Shown in pieces: positions 6,683 to 12,390 of a stretch of 42,152 nt of DNA (positions within the stretch are counted from its first letter, which is position 1; every line of letters starts with the position of its first letter). Source of the stretch: a virus; the IMG/VR virus record IMGVR_UViG_3300037862_000136, positions 1-42,152 of that record. One strand, 5' to 3'. The notes under the pieces were generated by a model. The model searched no databases. It saw only the letters and a list, made by a program, of their open reading frames with translations, and was not told where the DNA came from. The translations under genes were made by a program, and so were the position numbers.

Positions 6683-6757
6683 TGGCTGGCCCCCCAGGAC
6701 TCGAACCTGGAACCATCCGGTTAACAGCCGGGCGCTCTGCCATTGAGCTAGGGGCCA
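6683..6757 (-). tRNA. tRNA-Asn (GTT) with encoded CCA
   Basis: Full cloverleaf on the leftward strand. Acceptor TGGCCCC pairs with GGGGCCA, followed by G73 and a genomic CCA (6683-6685). The D stem is GCTC/GAGC, the anticodon loop is CTGTTAA (anticodon GTT), and the T arm is CCAGG-TTCGAGT-CCTGG. The top pair of the anticodon stem is a C-A mismatch, which may weaken it. It is the only tRNA found in the window. Confidence 0.93.
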
Positions 6758-6811
6758 CTGATTATTGTGCAGGTTAGCAGCTCAGTGGTGGCGTTATGGC
6801 CCAGAGGCCAC

Positions 6812-7045
6812 CTAGCCGCCAAACACCGCCCGGAACAGGACAGTTAGCTGCTCCACGAAGAGCACGAGGGCAAAGGCCAGCCACGCCAGCGCGAGGGCTA
6901 CGCCGACAAAGACCCCCACATAAACAGCCTTCTCGCTAACCAGAGCGCCGAGGCCTACGCAGAACGCCGGGAGAAAGACAAACGCGGTCCAGATACTGGG
7001 GATAAAGAGCACAACCACAATGAGGGCTGAGGTAATGGGGTCCAT
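6812..7045 (-). CDS. Small membrane protein (77 aa)
   Basis: Almost entirely hydrophobic, with segments at about residues 6-20, 22-38 and 41-67 broken by SEKA and a Glu. No charged catalytic residues. Two or three membrane spans are likely. No function known; an accessory holin-like or superinfection-exclusion role are guesses. Before the ATG, TGA-AAGCCT and 6 bases weakly match the leaderless promoter pattern of this region. Confidence 0.6.
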   Translation of the reverse strand: MDPITSALIVVVLFIPSIWTAFVFLPAFCVGLGALVSEKAVYVGVFVGVALALAWLAFALVLFVEQLTVLFRAVFGG

Positions 7046-7131
7046 GCCATAAGGCTTTCAGAGACCCGCAGGCTGCACAGGCTTACCTTGCTCCTCGCAC
7101 AGTTACGCCGACCCACTTTTTATCTCCTTTA

Positions 7132-7173
7132 GCTCCGTTAGACCTGTTTACAGGCCAAAGTGGCTTACGGAGC
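7132..7173. other. Branched RNA-like structure in the 7046-7216 gap
   Basis: GCTCCGT (7132-7138) pairs with ACGGAGC (7167-7173). Between them sit two small hairpins, CCTGT-TT-ACAGG and CCA-AAG-TGG, making a three-way junction. It stands between the stop at 7217 and the ATG at 7045. AAAGGAG follows directly on the leftward strand, with a GTG 7 bases on, but the frame behind it reads like an out-of-frame copy of the membrane gene. Terminator, riboswitch-like leader or chance are all open. Confidence 0.35.
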
Positions 7174-7216
7174 CAGTAACATGCCGCCAAAATGCTGCGG
7201 GACTGCTGACCGGTAG

Positions 7217-7642
7217 TTACTGCCCCCAGCTATCAGTGCCAGGCGACCAGGAGTCATAGTCGATGAACTGGACGGTGCTTGTCCTGCCGGTCAGTCGGTC
7301 GGCCATCAGACGGTGGTGCCCCTCGGCTACCCAGACCTTGTTGTCGTGCTTGTAGACCTGCGGTGCGTGGTAGCCCTCAGCCTCACGGAACTCGGTGTGG
7401 TCATAGCCCTGGTCGACGTAGTGCCGCACTCCCGGCTTCTCGACTGAGCGCTGCGTCGTGTGGAGGGGGACGCTGTGCGGCAGCTCGACCATATCGTGGG
7501 GCTCTGAGTAGTGATAGCCCTCGACCTCTCCCGCGATGTGGGGTGCTGCGTACTCATCGGCATGGAACACAAAGCCAGCGCCCTTAGCCGCTCGGGAGTT
7601 GAGCGGGAGGTGGGGGATGATTTGCTTGCTGATGTTGTGCAT
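7217..7642 (-). CDS. ParB-like (GHHRL) accessory protein (141 aa)
   Basis: Residues 100-120 read VYKHDNKVWVAEGHHRLMAD, the same (A/V)(D/E)GHHRL motif as the protein at 6182 and typical of the ParB/Srx nucleotide-binding fold. The N-terminus MHNISKQIIPHLPLNSR matches NISRQMQPHLP of the protein at 2836-3909. It starts 8 bases after the stop of the ADP-ribosyltransferase-like gene, with AGG before the ATG, so the two form one unit. No partition role is implied. Confidence 0.55.
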   Translation of the reverse strand: MHNISKQIIPHLPLNSRAAKGAGFVFHADEYAAPHIAGEVEGYHYSEPHDMVELPHSVPLHTTQRSVEKPGVRHYVDQGYDHTEFREAEGYHAPQVYKHDNKVWVAEGHHRLMADRLTGRTSTVQFIDYDSWSPGTDSWGQ

Positions 7643-7650
7643 AGCGCTAC

Positions 7651-8241
7651 CTAGACCCCGGTGTTGTTAGGGTCAAGGGCCTGCTTCGCAGCCTGGCGCT
7701 TACGCCCAGCTTCGACCTCGTGGTGGTGACTCTTGTTGCAGTCGATGCAGCTCTCGGCGGGTGCAGTAGACCAGTGTGTGCGGGAGACCCCCCCGATACC
7801 TTTGTAGATATGACCGACCTGGGCCACATGCTGAGGGGGTATCCCGTGGGTAGCGAGCTCGTATCCGGTCTCACGGTCTTCTTTGACCCGACTCTTGTGG
7901 GCAGACATCTCCATAATGGCATCGCCATATTCCGTCTCCGGCTCATCCCGCGAAAAGTAGACGCCGTTGCGGTTGTACGCCCGAGTCACACCCGTCATGT
8001 CTTTAACCTGCTCGGGGCTGTACGTGGAGGGCCGGAGGCCGGTCCGCTTGATAGAGGCGACGTTATCGCTGGGGGTGACGTGGAAGCCACGCACGCGGTC
8101 GGGGTGGTCCGGCAGGGCGGGGGTGTAGGAGTCTTTCGGCTGAGAACTGCCAAAACGGTAGCTGCCCCGGTAATGGGGACTGTCCCAGTCGACACCCTCT
8201 AATCGACCCTGTACGTACTGTGGCTGGCGGCTTCTGGGCAT
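7651..8241 (-). CDS. Putative ADP-ribosyltransferase-like protein (196 aa)
   Basis: Residues 51-75 read GFHVTPSDNVASIKRTGLRP. A His-x-Thr strand followed by N-V-x-S-I-x2-T-G-L is the usual start of the H-Y-E class of ADP-ribosyltransferase folds. NGVYFSRDEPETEYGDA near residue 92 supplies the tyrosine strand, and GIPPQHVAQVGHIYKG is the matching late strand. A CIDC...HHHE cluster near residue 164 could bind zinc. Family assignment is by motif only. Single promoter TGT-CACACT with 6-base spacing; first gene of a two-gene unit. Confidence 0.5.
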   Translation of the reverse strand: MPRSRQPQYVQGRLEGVDWDSPHYRGSYRFGSSQPKDSYTPALPDHPDRVRGFHVTPSDNVASIKRTGLRPSTYSPEQVKDMTGVTRAYNRNGVYFSRDEPETEYGDAIMEMSAHKSRVKEDRETGYELATHGIPPQHVAQVGHIYKGIGGVSRTHWSTAPAESCIDCNKSHHHEVEAGRKRQAAKQALDPNNTGV

Positions 8242-8247
8242 GACTCA

Positions 8248-8256
8248 AGTGTGACA
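8248..8256 (-). promoter_or_regulatory. Extended -10 promoter, leaderless type, for the gene at 8241
   Basis: TGT, CACACT, TGAGTC, ATG. With the copy at 6007 it shares 14 of 18 or more bases up to the start codon. Confidence 0.65.
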
Positions 8257-8320
8257 GCGGTGCCTACAGGCGGTCTCGGCTAACCGAGCGCCAAGCTGCT
8301 GTCAGCTCCCGCGGGAACCT

Positions 8321-8340
8321 AGGCTGGGCATGGCCAGCCT
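8321..8340 (-). terminator. Hairpin after the gene ending at 8371
   Basis: AGGCTGG pairs with CCAGCCT across a 6-base loop, about 30 bases beyond the stop in leftward reading. No U tract follows, which is common in actinobacteria. Two smaller hairpins (CTCGG/CCGAG and AGCTG/CAGCT) fill the rest of the 8257-8320 gap. Confidence 0.45.
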
Positions 8341-8370
8341 GCCCGATAGCTATGCCTGCCAGATGGCTAG

Positions 8371-8703
8371 CTAGTAGAGAGCGCTGATGCCCTCTTGCAG
8401 AGAGTCAGTCAGGCCATCGTTGCCGGAGGCCCCAGCGGCGACGGTTCGCATGTCATCGAGGTGACCATGGGCCTCTTCGATGTTGCGGAAGTAGTTGCGG
8501 GCAGTGCCGCCGGTGCTGTGGACCACATGCGCGGTCTCTAGGTACGCCAGCGCATTGCGGACATGGTTCCCGAGCTCCACACCGTTGTCGTCGAAGCCTA
8601 CGTTTTGCAGGAGCTCAGCGTGGGTCTGCCGGATGTTGCTCTGCAGTTCGCGGATGCTCATGCTGCGGGGGTCTGACTCGGTGTGGGAGTGGTCTGTAGT
8701 CAC
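8371..8703 (-). CDS. Hypothetical helical protein (110 aa)
   Basis: Not recognised. Predominantly helical, polar sequence: MSIRELQSNIRQTHAELLQN, then NHVRNALAYLETAHVVH and ARNYFRNIEEAHGHLDDM. Such spacing suggests a small helical bundle. GTG start at 8703, fixed by the promoter TGG-CATACT 6 bases upstream. It is a single-gene unit with its own hairpin at 8321-8340. Confidence 0.6.
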   Translation of the reverse strand: MTTDHSHTESDPRSMSIRELQSNIRQTHAELLQNVGFDDNGVELGNHVRNALAYLETAHVVHSTGGTARNYFRNIEEAHGHLDDMRTVAAGASGNDGLTDSLQEGISALY

Positions 8704-8709
8704 CTATTC

Positions 8710-8718
8710 AGTATGCCA
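8710..8718 (-). promoter_or_regulatory. Extended -10 promoter, leaderless type, for the gene at 8703
   Basis: TGG, CATACT, GAATAG, GTG. CATACT is the closest of the series to TATAAT. Confidence 0.65.
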
Positions 8719-8800
8719 TCGGGCAGGTTGGCCAGGGCGCTCTATAGGTTCAAATCTGTTTTCTGGAGGATATTGTCCACTGAATGGTCATTACCGACAG

Positions 8801-8852
8801 CGTATGGGCAGTAGCTACAGCCTTTGGGGGAACTGCAGTCACTGCCCATACG
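8801..8852. other. Long hairpin (12-bp perfect outer stem) after the gene ending at 8865
   Basis: CGTATGGGCAGT (8801-8812) is perfectly inverted at 8841-8852. On the leftward strand the inner part also pairs (CTGCAG with CTGTAG), so the arm reaches about 20 pairs with one mismatch and G-U pairs, around a 12-base loop. It begins 12 bases after the stop at 8865, so a terminator or RNA-protecting hairpin is likely. The remaining part of the 8704-8864 gap shows nothing else. Confidence 0.55.
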
Positions 8853-8864
8853 TGTGTGGGCGGC

Positions 8865-9248
8865 TTACACCGGCAGGGAGTCGTCGTTGCCTTCCAGATG
8901 CCGCTTATGGGCCTCCCAGCCCCAGACCCAGTCCTCGGCGGACTGGACGATTCGTTCCGCCTTGCGGTGTTGCGTGTCTGTCGAACCCTCTGGGAGGGTG
9001 AAGTAGAACCGCAGACCGCCAAACTTCTCTTTGATGAGAGAGATGTTGTAGCCGGGAGCCATGTCTTCCAGACAGTCATGCGCAAACTTGATTGCGGGGT
9101 ACCACTCATCCTCCAGGAAGAGAGAGATGTAGTAGTCGTTGTTTTCGGGTTGGGCTTTCATGTAGCCAGCAGCACAGCGGAAGCCGGGGAGCTCCGCGAC
9201 CGGTGGCCAAGGCATTGTATCTTCGGGTACCTCGGTGAGAATGGTCAT
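8865..9248 (-). CDS. Conserved-type protein with KEKFGGLRFY motif (127 aa)
   Basis: Residues 76-87 read LIKEKFGGLRFYF, a motif I associate with a family of small phage and bacterial proteins of unknown function. Around it are aromatic stretches (DYYISLFLEDEWYPAIKF) and a C-terminal ERIVQSAEDWVWGW helix. In related proteins this helix often leads to a Cys pair, which is absent here. ATG at 9248; the sequence before it fits the leaderless -10 pattern only partly. Confidence 0.6.
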   Translation of the reverse strand: MTILTEVPEDTMPWPPVAELPGFRCAAGYMKAQPENNDYYISLFLEDEWYPAIKFAHDCLEDMAPGYNISLIKEKFGGLRFYFTLPEGSTDTQHRKAERIVQSAEDWVWGWEAHKRHLEGNDDSLPV

Positions 9249-9358
9249 GTTGATACTTACTCACACCAGTGACGTATTGCGCAAGCCCCCAATCCATAAC
9301 GAATTAGTAACGAAGGCTCTCCGCAGCGCGGCTATAGCCCTTTCAGCCCGTTTTTAGG

Positions 9359-9769
9359 CTAGGAGGGGTGGTAGCCGAACTCCTCTGGGCTATCGCCGGG
9401 ATTAATAATGTGCTTGGCCGGGACGATTTTGGACAGGAGGGTGTAGTCGTTGTTGAGGTTACTTTCGCCATGTTGGTGGGCATAGCTCGGATGGATTGCC
9501 ACCCAGTCACCGGCGTTGATGCGGGTGACTCCTTTAGGAACAGCGCGGTAGATGGTCACCGGCTTATCGGGCTTGCCTCTGTAGCCCTGCGCGAACCGCA
9601 CGGCGGCTTTACCGCTTGGGCTATGGCCACCGTAGTTTTGTGGCCCTGAGCTGCTGTAGAAGTCTTCTGGGTAGACGGTTCCCTCACCGGTCATCTCATG
9701 CAGGGGCGCTCCGGAGTGTGGCTCGTGGGAGCCGCGATAGCTTGCGTGGAACTCGTCATTTCTGCCCAT
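9359..9769 (-). CDS. Putative ADP-ribosyltransferase (R-S-E type), 136 aa
   Basis: The C-terminal half carries the three strands expected of arginine-class enzymes. They are VTIYRAVPKGVTRINAGDWV (Arg strand, residue 71 on), HPSYAHQHGESNLN in place of the STS strand, and NPGDSPEEFGYHPS at the end (Glu strand, E-E-F-G-Y). Similar domains occur alone or fused to phage head proteins and modify host targets. The usual Ser-Thr-Ser is not evident, so activity is uncertain. First leftward gene beside the divergent gap. Confidence 0.55.
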   Translation of the reverse strand: MGRNDEFHASYRGSHEPHSGAPLHEMTGEGTVYPEDFYSSSGPQNYGGHSPSGKAAVRFAQGYRGKPDKPVTIYRAVPKGVTRINAGDWVAIHPSYAHQHGESNLNNDYTLLSKIVPAKHIINPGDSPEEFGYHPS

Positions 9770-9775
9770 ACCTCC

Positions 9776-9784
9776 ATTGTGCCA
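9776..9784 (-). promoter_or_regulatory. Extended -10 promoter, leaderless type, for the gene at 9769
   Basis: TGG, CACAAT, GGAGGT, ATG. The GGAGGT is too close to the ATG to act as a normal ribosome site, so the leaderless reading is preferred. Confidence 0.55.
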
Positions 9785-9913
9785 TTTAGCCTCCGTGGCC
9801 GTTTGGGCTACTGCCTCAGGTAAAAAGTGACTAACCGCGGGTCTGCCCTGGGGGGTCCTCTGGGGGTCATTGACTTAAGGGTGGGGGGTGTGCTATGAGC
9901 CACCAGCCACCAC

Positions 9914-9942
9914 CTCGACGGCCTCGACGGCTACCTCGACGG
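9914..9942. repeat. Three CTCGACGG direct repeats
   Basis: CTCGACGG occurs at 9914, 9923 and 9935, spaced 9 and 12 bases apart. It may be a protein-binding array or chance in GC-rich sequence. Confidence 0.5.
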
Positions 9943-10027
9943 GGTCGGCCACGCGGCGGCATCGCTGTGCCTGCTACCGAGCTACCGGGCCTGCTGGCAC
10001 AGCGGTCACGGTGACACGGTGACGGGG

Positions 10028-10067
10028 TGTCTCCCTCTCTCTGCTGTGTGTCTCTCTCTCTCTCTGC
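10028..10067. repeat. CT/GT tract 1
   Basis: About 40 bases of (CT)n broken by a short GT run, followed 27 bases later by a GC hairpin (GGGGC-TCC-GCCCC, 10095-10107). The same order recurs at tract 2. Confidence 0.75.
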
Positions 10068-10433
10068 CAGATGACACTGGCATCCCCACTGCGAGGGGCT
10101 CCGCCCCCCGAGCCCCCCGGCCACGCGGCGGGCGGGCGATGGGCCTCGCGGCCATCGGCGGGGTGGCTGGGCGGCTGTGCCGTCGCTGTGGCCGCGATAG
10201 CCGCGATGGCGGGGGCGCAGTCGGCTACTGCCGCGTGGCTGGAGGGCGGCGGCGCGCAGACCACCAGGTCAACAGCCCTCCCCCCGCACTGTTATCAGGT
10301 CATAGCAGGCCTCTGGAGGCCTCTGGAAGCCACCACAGCCCCGCTACGGCATCAGCACCCCTCTGGCCAGGCTCCGCCCCAACAGCGAGCTACCGCCGTG
10401 CCAGGGAGCCAGGGGCCAGGAGGGGGGCACGAG

Positions 10434-10476
10434 GTGTCTCTCTCTCTTACTCCCTCTCTCTCTGTGTGTGTGCTCC
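10434..10476. repeat. CT/GT tract 2
   Basis: A second pyrimidine tract of about 43 bases with a GT run, starting GTGTCTC like tract 1. It is followed 13 bases later by the hairpin GGGGGC-TTC-GCCCCC (10490-10504). Tract and hairpin together look like a duplicated module about 400 bases apart. Confidence 0.75.
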
Positions 10477-10610
10477 TCACCCTCCCCGAGGGGGCTTCGC
10501 CCCCTGCGACCCCCGAGACTGCGCCGTAGGAGGGCCATGGCCAGCCCGGTTGCCCGCCTAAACACTGGCCTCTTACGGAGGCTTACGGAACTGTTATCGC
10601 TCCGTTACCT

Positions 10611-10624
10611 AATATGGTCATATT
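10611..10624. repeat. AT-rich palindrome AATATG-GT-CATATT
   Basis: A perfect 6-2-6 inverted repeat in the only AT-rich patch of the gap. TAATAT overlaps its left arm and could be a -10 box, but no -35 partner fits. TTACGGAG-like sequences occur on both sides (10573, 10583, inverted at 10600). Confidence 0.45.
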
Positions 10625-11124
10625 TGGCGGTGGACGCTCCACCGAGGGCATAGCGTGGAGCTTGCACCACTGAGGGACGCAGTCACCGGCCAGCTGGCTC
10701 GGGAGCCGCGTCACCGCCCGCACGTTGATAACTCCACAGAGACGCACCAAGCCACAGGGGCTCCAGGCCCGCTGTCTGCTCGGCGCACAGGTTGCCATTC
10801 GGCACACGGCCTCTCGGCCATGGGCACTCGCCCACGGGACTTCTCCCTACCTCTCGGTATCAACCTGACTGCGACGACTCACCAGCGGATACACGCCCCG
10901 TGTACTCCCCCGCCGCCCTGCAAGGGCAACGGACGAAACGGTTGAACCCGGCTCTGCCTCACGGCAACCGGCACTCACTTGGGGGCCAGCACTGCAGTGG
11001 TAGGTCGATAGGTGCCCAGGCATCCGGTGTGCGCTACGTGCCGAGAAACGTAGCCAGAGTGAGAGTGAACGGGGCTTGCCCCACCAGTGCGCCAAGGTAG
11101 CGCCGCTCAACAGACTTCACAGCC

Positions 11125-11170
11125 CGTGCCAGTCGGTGGCACCCCGCGGTTCGACTCCGTGGCGGGCACG
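11125..11170 (+). other. tRNA-like 3' half structure
   Basis: CGCGG-TTCGACT-CCGTG (11145-11161) is a textbook T arm, preceded by the hairpin GTGCCA-GTCGG-TGGCAC, like the variable arm of a class II tRNA, and followed by an acceptor-like GCGGGCA. No matching 5' acceptor or anticodon arm was found upstream, so it is not called a tRNA. It lies 41 bases before the first rightward ATG. Confidence 0.4.
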
Positions 11171-11210
11171 CAAGACTCCGCACCAACCCAACCAAACGAA
11201 AGGCTCCACC

Positions 11211-11408
11211 ATGAACGCTTCAACCCAGACCCCGGCCCGTGGCGAGTTTTCGCTGATGACTGCCACGCTGATTCAGATGCGCGACCTCCTCTTCGCTGAG
11301 GCCGGGATTCGCGCCAACAACCACCTTGACCTGGCCGACGCGGGCAAGCGCATCAACGCAGAGTTGGCCCGCCGTGCCGCCGTGCTCACCCCCCGCACCA
11401 TGAACTAA
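11211..11408 (+). CDS. Hypothetical protein, first gene of the rightward operon (65 aa)
   Basis: Not recognised. Mostly helical: SLMTATLIQMRDLLFAEAGI and a second helix ending ELARRAAVL. GAAAGG lies 8 bases before the ATG, and the untranslated sequence (CCAACCCAACCAAACGAAAGG) is shared in style with most genes of this operon. The stop is 2 bases before hammerhead motif 1. Confidence 0.6.
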   Translation: MNASTQTPARGEFSLMTATLIQMRDLLFAEAGIRANNHLDLADAGKRINAELARRAAVLTPRTMN

Positions 11409-11410
11409 CA

Positions 11411-11462
11411 GGTCGAAACCGGTGCAAGCCGGTCGCTGTGTGATGCACAGCCTGATGAGACC
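11411..11462 (+). ncRNA. Type II hammerhead ribozyme motif, copy 1
   Basis: In order: GGTC (stem II strand), GAAA, stem III CCGG-TGCAAG-CCGG, TC (with the preceding G forming the GUC site, cut expected after 11434), stem I GCTGTG-TGATG-CACAGC, CTGATGA, GACC (stem II partner). All conserved core bases of the hammerhead fold are present, and the open ends lie in stem II, which defines type II. Stem II is only 4 bp. It starts 2 bases after a stop codon and ends 19 bases before the next ATG. Confidence 0.9.
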
Positions 11463-11481
11463 ATCCAACCCAACGAAGGGC

Positions 11482-11574
11482 ATGACCATGTTTGATTCAT
11501 ACGAAGAGACCTTGATGGATGCACTCCTCTACGCAGAGGCTGTTACCGAAGCTGTCGTATCCCTCTCTCGCTAG
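11482..11574 (+). CDS. Hypothetical micro-protein (30 aa)
   Basis: MTMFDSYEETLMDALLYAEA then a short hydrophobic C-terminus (AVVSLSR). GAAGGG lies 5 bases before the ATG. Position between a ribozyme motif and a hairpin, in the same layout as its neighbours, supports it as a gene. An amphipathic helix is likely; no function is known. Confidence 0.55.
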   Translation: MTMFDSYEETLMDALLYAEAVTEAVVSLSR

Positions 11575-11577
11575 ACC

Positions 11578-11633
11578 CTCGGGGGGCAAGCCCCCCAGAC
11601 CCCCCACCAACACCGACGAAAGGCACGCCCATG
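11578..11633 (+). repeat. 56-base intercistronic repeat with GC hairpin, copy 1
   Basis: Contains GGGGGG-CAAG-CCCCCC (11581-11596), an ACCCCCCACC linker and the ribosome site CGACGAAAGG up to and including the ATG. One base differs from the copy at 18386-18441. The hairpin may terminate or protect RNA; the repeat also supplies translation start signals. Confidence 0.8.
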
Positions 11634-11855
11634 ATTGACAACCTGACAGACGCTCTCGTGGCGTACGACGACATGCTCGACGATGTGTACAGCGAGGTCA
11701 CCGTCGGGGAGCGCAAGGTCAGCACCTCGCTCGCAATGCGGAAGCTGACTCCGGTTGAATATCAATTCGGCTTCGCCTCCTGGCTCGAAAGCGAGGGCTA
11801 CGCAGACGCGGCAGACGGATGGGACTGGCCCCCCGGAGTATTCGCATTCATGTAG
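11631..11855 (+). CDS. Hypothetical acidic protein (74 aa)
   Basis: Not recognised. Begins MIDNLTDALVAYDDMLDD and ends WPPGVFAFM, with many Asp/Glu. GAAAGG 8 bases before the ATG is part of the 56-base repeat. Followed after 2 bases by hammerhead motif 2. Confidence 0.6.
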   Translation: MIDNLTDALVAYDDMLDDVYSEVTVGERKVSTSLAMRKLTPVEYQFGFASWLESEGYADAADGWDWPPGVFAFM

Positions 11856-11857
11856 CA

Positions 11858-11910
11858 GGTCGAAACCGGCGTGAGCCGGTCTCGGGGGTGATGCCCCGAC
11901 TGACGAGACC
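11858..11910 (+). ncRNA. Type II hammerhead ribozyme motif, copy 2
   Basis: GGTC, GAAA, stem III CCGGC-GTGA-GCCGG, TC (cut expected after 11881), stem I TCGGGG-GTGATG-CCCCGA, CTGACGA, GACC. Stem I and stem III sequences differ from copy 1 yet stay paired, which is covariation. It begins 2 bases after the TAG at 11855 and ends 27 bases before the next ATG. Confidence 0.9.
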
Positions 11911-11937
11911 GTCACCAACCAACCGAAAGGCACGACC

Positions 11938-12309
11938 ATGGAAACGCAATCCAGCACGGAATACACCGTGACCATCACTGCCGTCATTGACCGGCAGTTC
12001 ATCCTCGACGTTATCGACGCGGCGGGCTACGGCATCGGGTACTGGGCAGATGCCGCAGAGGTCGATGAAGAGAGCGACGTCTACCGCGTGAGAGAAGTCA
12101 CGACGTACGAGTCTGTCGGAGTGCCTCGGCAGACGACGGAGCATGTCATCACGTTCGAAGCCCTCGCCCAAGCCCTCGGCAAGCTCGCCGCTGACGGGTG
12201 GCAAAGCATCCAGCAGGGACTAGCCGAGCGCGATGCGGGCCACATCGACTCGCAGGGTGGCGACGCGGCAGTGCAGATGGCCGCGTTCGGGGAACTCGTC
12301 TATGGGTAA
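11938..12309 (+). CDS. Hypothetical protein (123 aa)
   Basis: Not recognised. Begins METQSSTEYTVTITAVIDRQ, with strand-like stretches, then helices (FEALAQALGKLAADGWQSIQ). Acidic overall. CGAAAGG lies 8 bases before the ATG, in the shared leader CCGAAAGGCACGACC. It is flanked by hammerhead motifs 2 and 3, so cleavage at both would release it as a single-gene mRNA. Confidence 0.65.
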   Translation: METQSSTEYTVTITAVIDRQFILDVIDAAGYGIGYWADAAEVDEESDVYRVREVTTYESVGVPRQTTEHVITFEALAQALGKLAADGWQSIQQGLAERDAGHIDSQGGDAAVQMAAFGELVYG

Positions 12310-12314
12310 GCACA

Positions 12315-12364
12315 GGTCGAAACCGCGAGAGCGGTCTCAGGGTGATGCCCTGACTGATGAGACC
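12315..12364 (+). ncRNA. Type II hammerhead ribozyme motif, copy 3
   Basis: GGTC, GAAA, stem III CCGC-GAGA-GCGG, TC (cut expected after 12336), stem I TCAGGG-TGATG-CCCTGA, CTGATGA, GACC. Begins 5 bases after the TAA at 12309 and ends 26 bases before the next ATG. The GNRA-type loop on stem III (GAGA) is shared with copy 4. Confidence 0.92.
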
Positions 12365-12390
12365 ATCCAACCCAACCGAAAGGCACGACC

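Larger units (their letters stand above)
9785..11210. other. Divergent intergenic region without a convincing gene
   Basis: About 1.4 kb between the last leftward and first rightward gene. Open frames exist on both strands, but they read through CT tracts and GC hairpins, lack ribosome sites and show Pro/Ala/Ser-rich translations, so none is called. Contents seen: CTCGACGG repeats, two CT/GT tracts each followed by a GC hairpin, a tandem 10-base repeat (10308-10327), an AT-rich palindrome, a 7-bp hairpin (GCTACGT/ACGTAGC near 11032-11053) and a tRNA-like half. A replication origin or control region is plausible but unproven. Confidence 0.55.

Noticed and set aside
6950-7120. Short leftward gene starting GTG after AAAGGAG near 7122
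   Set aside because: Its translation overlaps the membrane-protein gene out of frame and looks random, despite the good ribosome site.
9867-10565. Long open frames on both strands in the divergent gap (for example 152 and 180 codons)
   Set aside because: They read through CT tracts and hairpins, have no ribosome site, and their Pro/Ser/Ala-rich translations look like GC-rich non-coding DNA.
10985-11060. A fifth ribozyme near AGGTCGATAGGTGCC
   Set aside because: GAAA is replaced by GATA and there is no CTGAYGA or closing GACC; the core is not met.
11060-11170. Complete class II tRNA gene
   Set aside because: T arm and a variable-arm-like hairpin fit, but no 5' acceptor partner and no anticodon stem could be placed, so only a tRNA-like half is reported.
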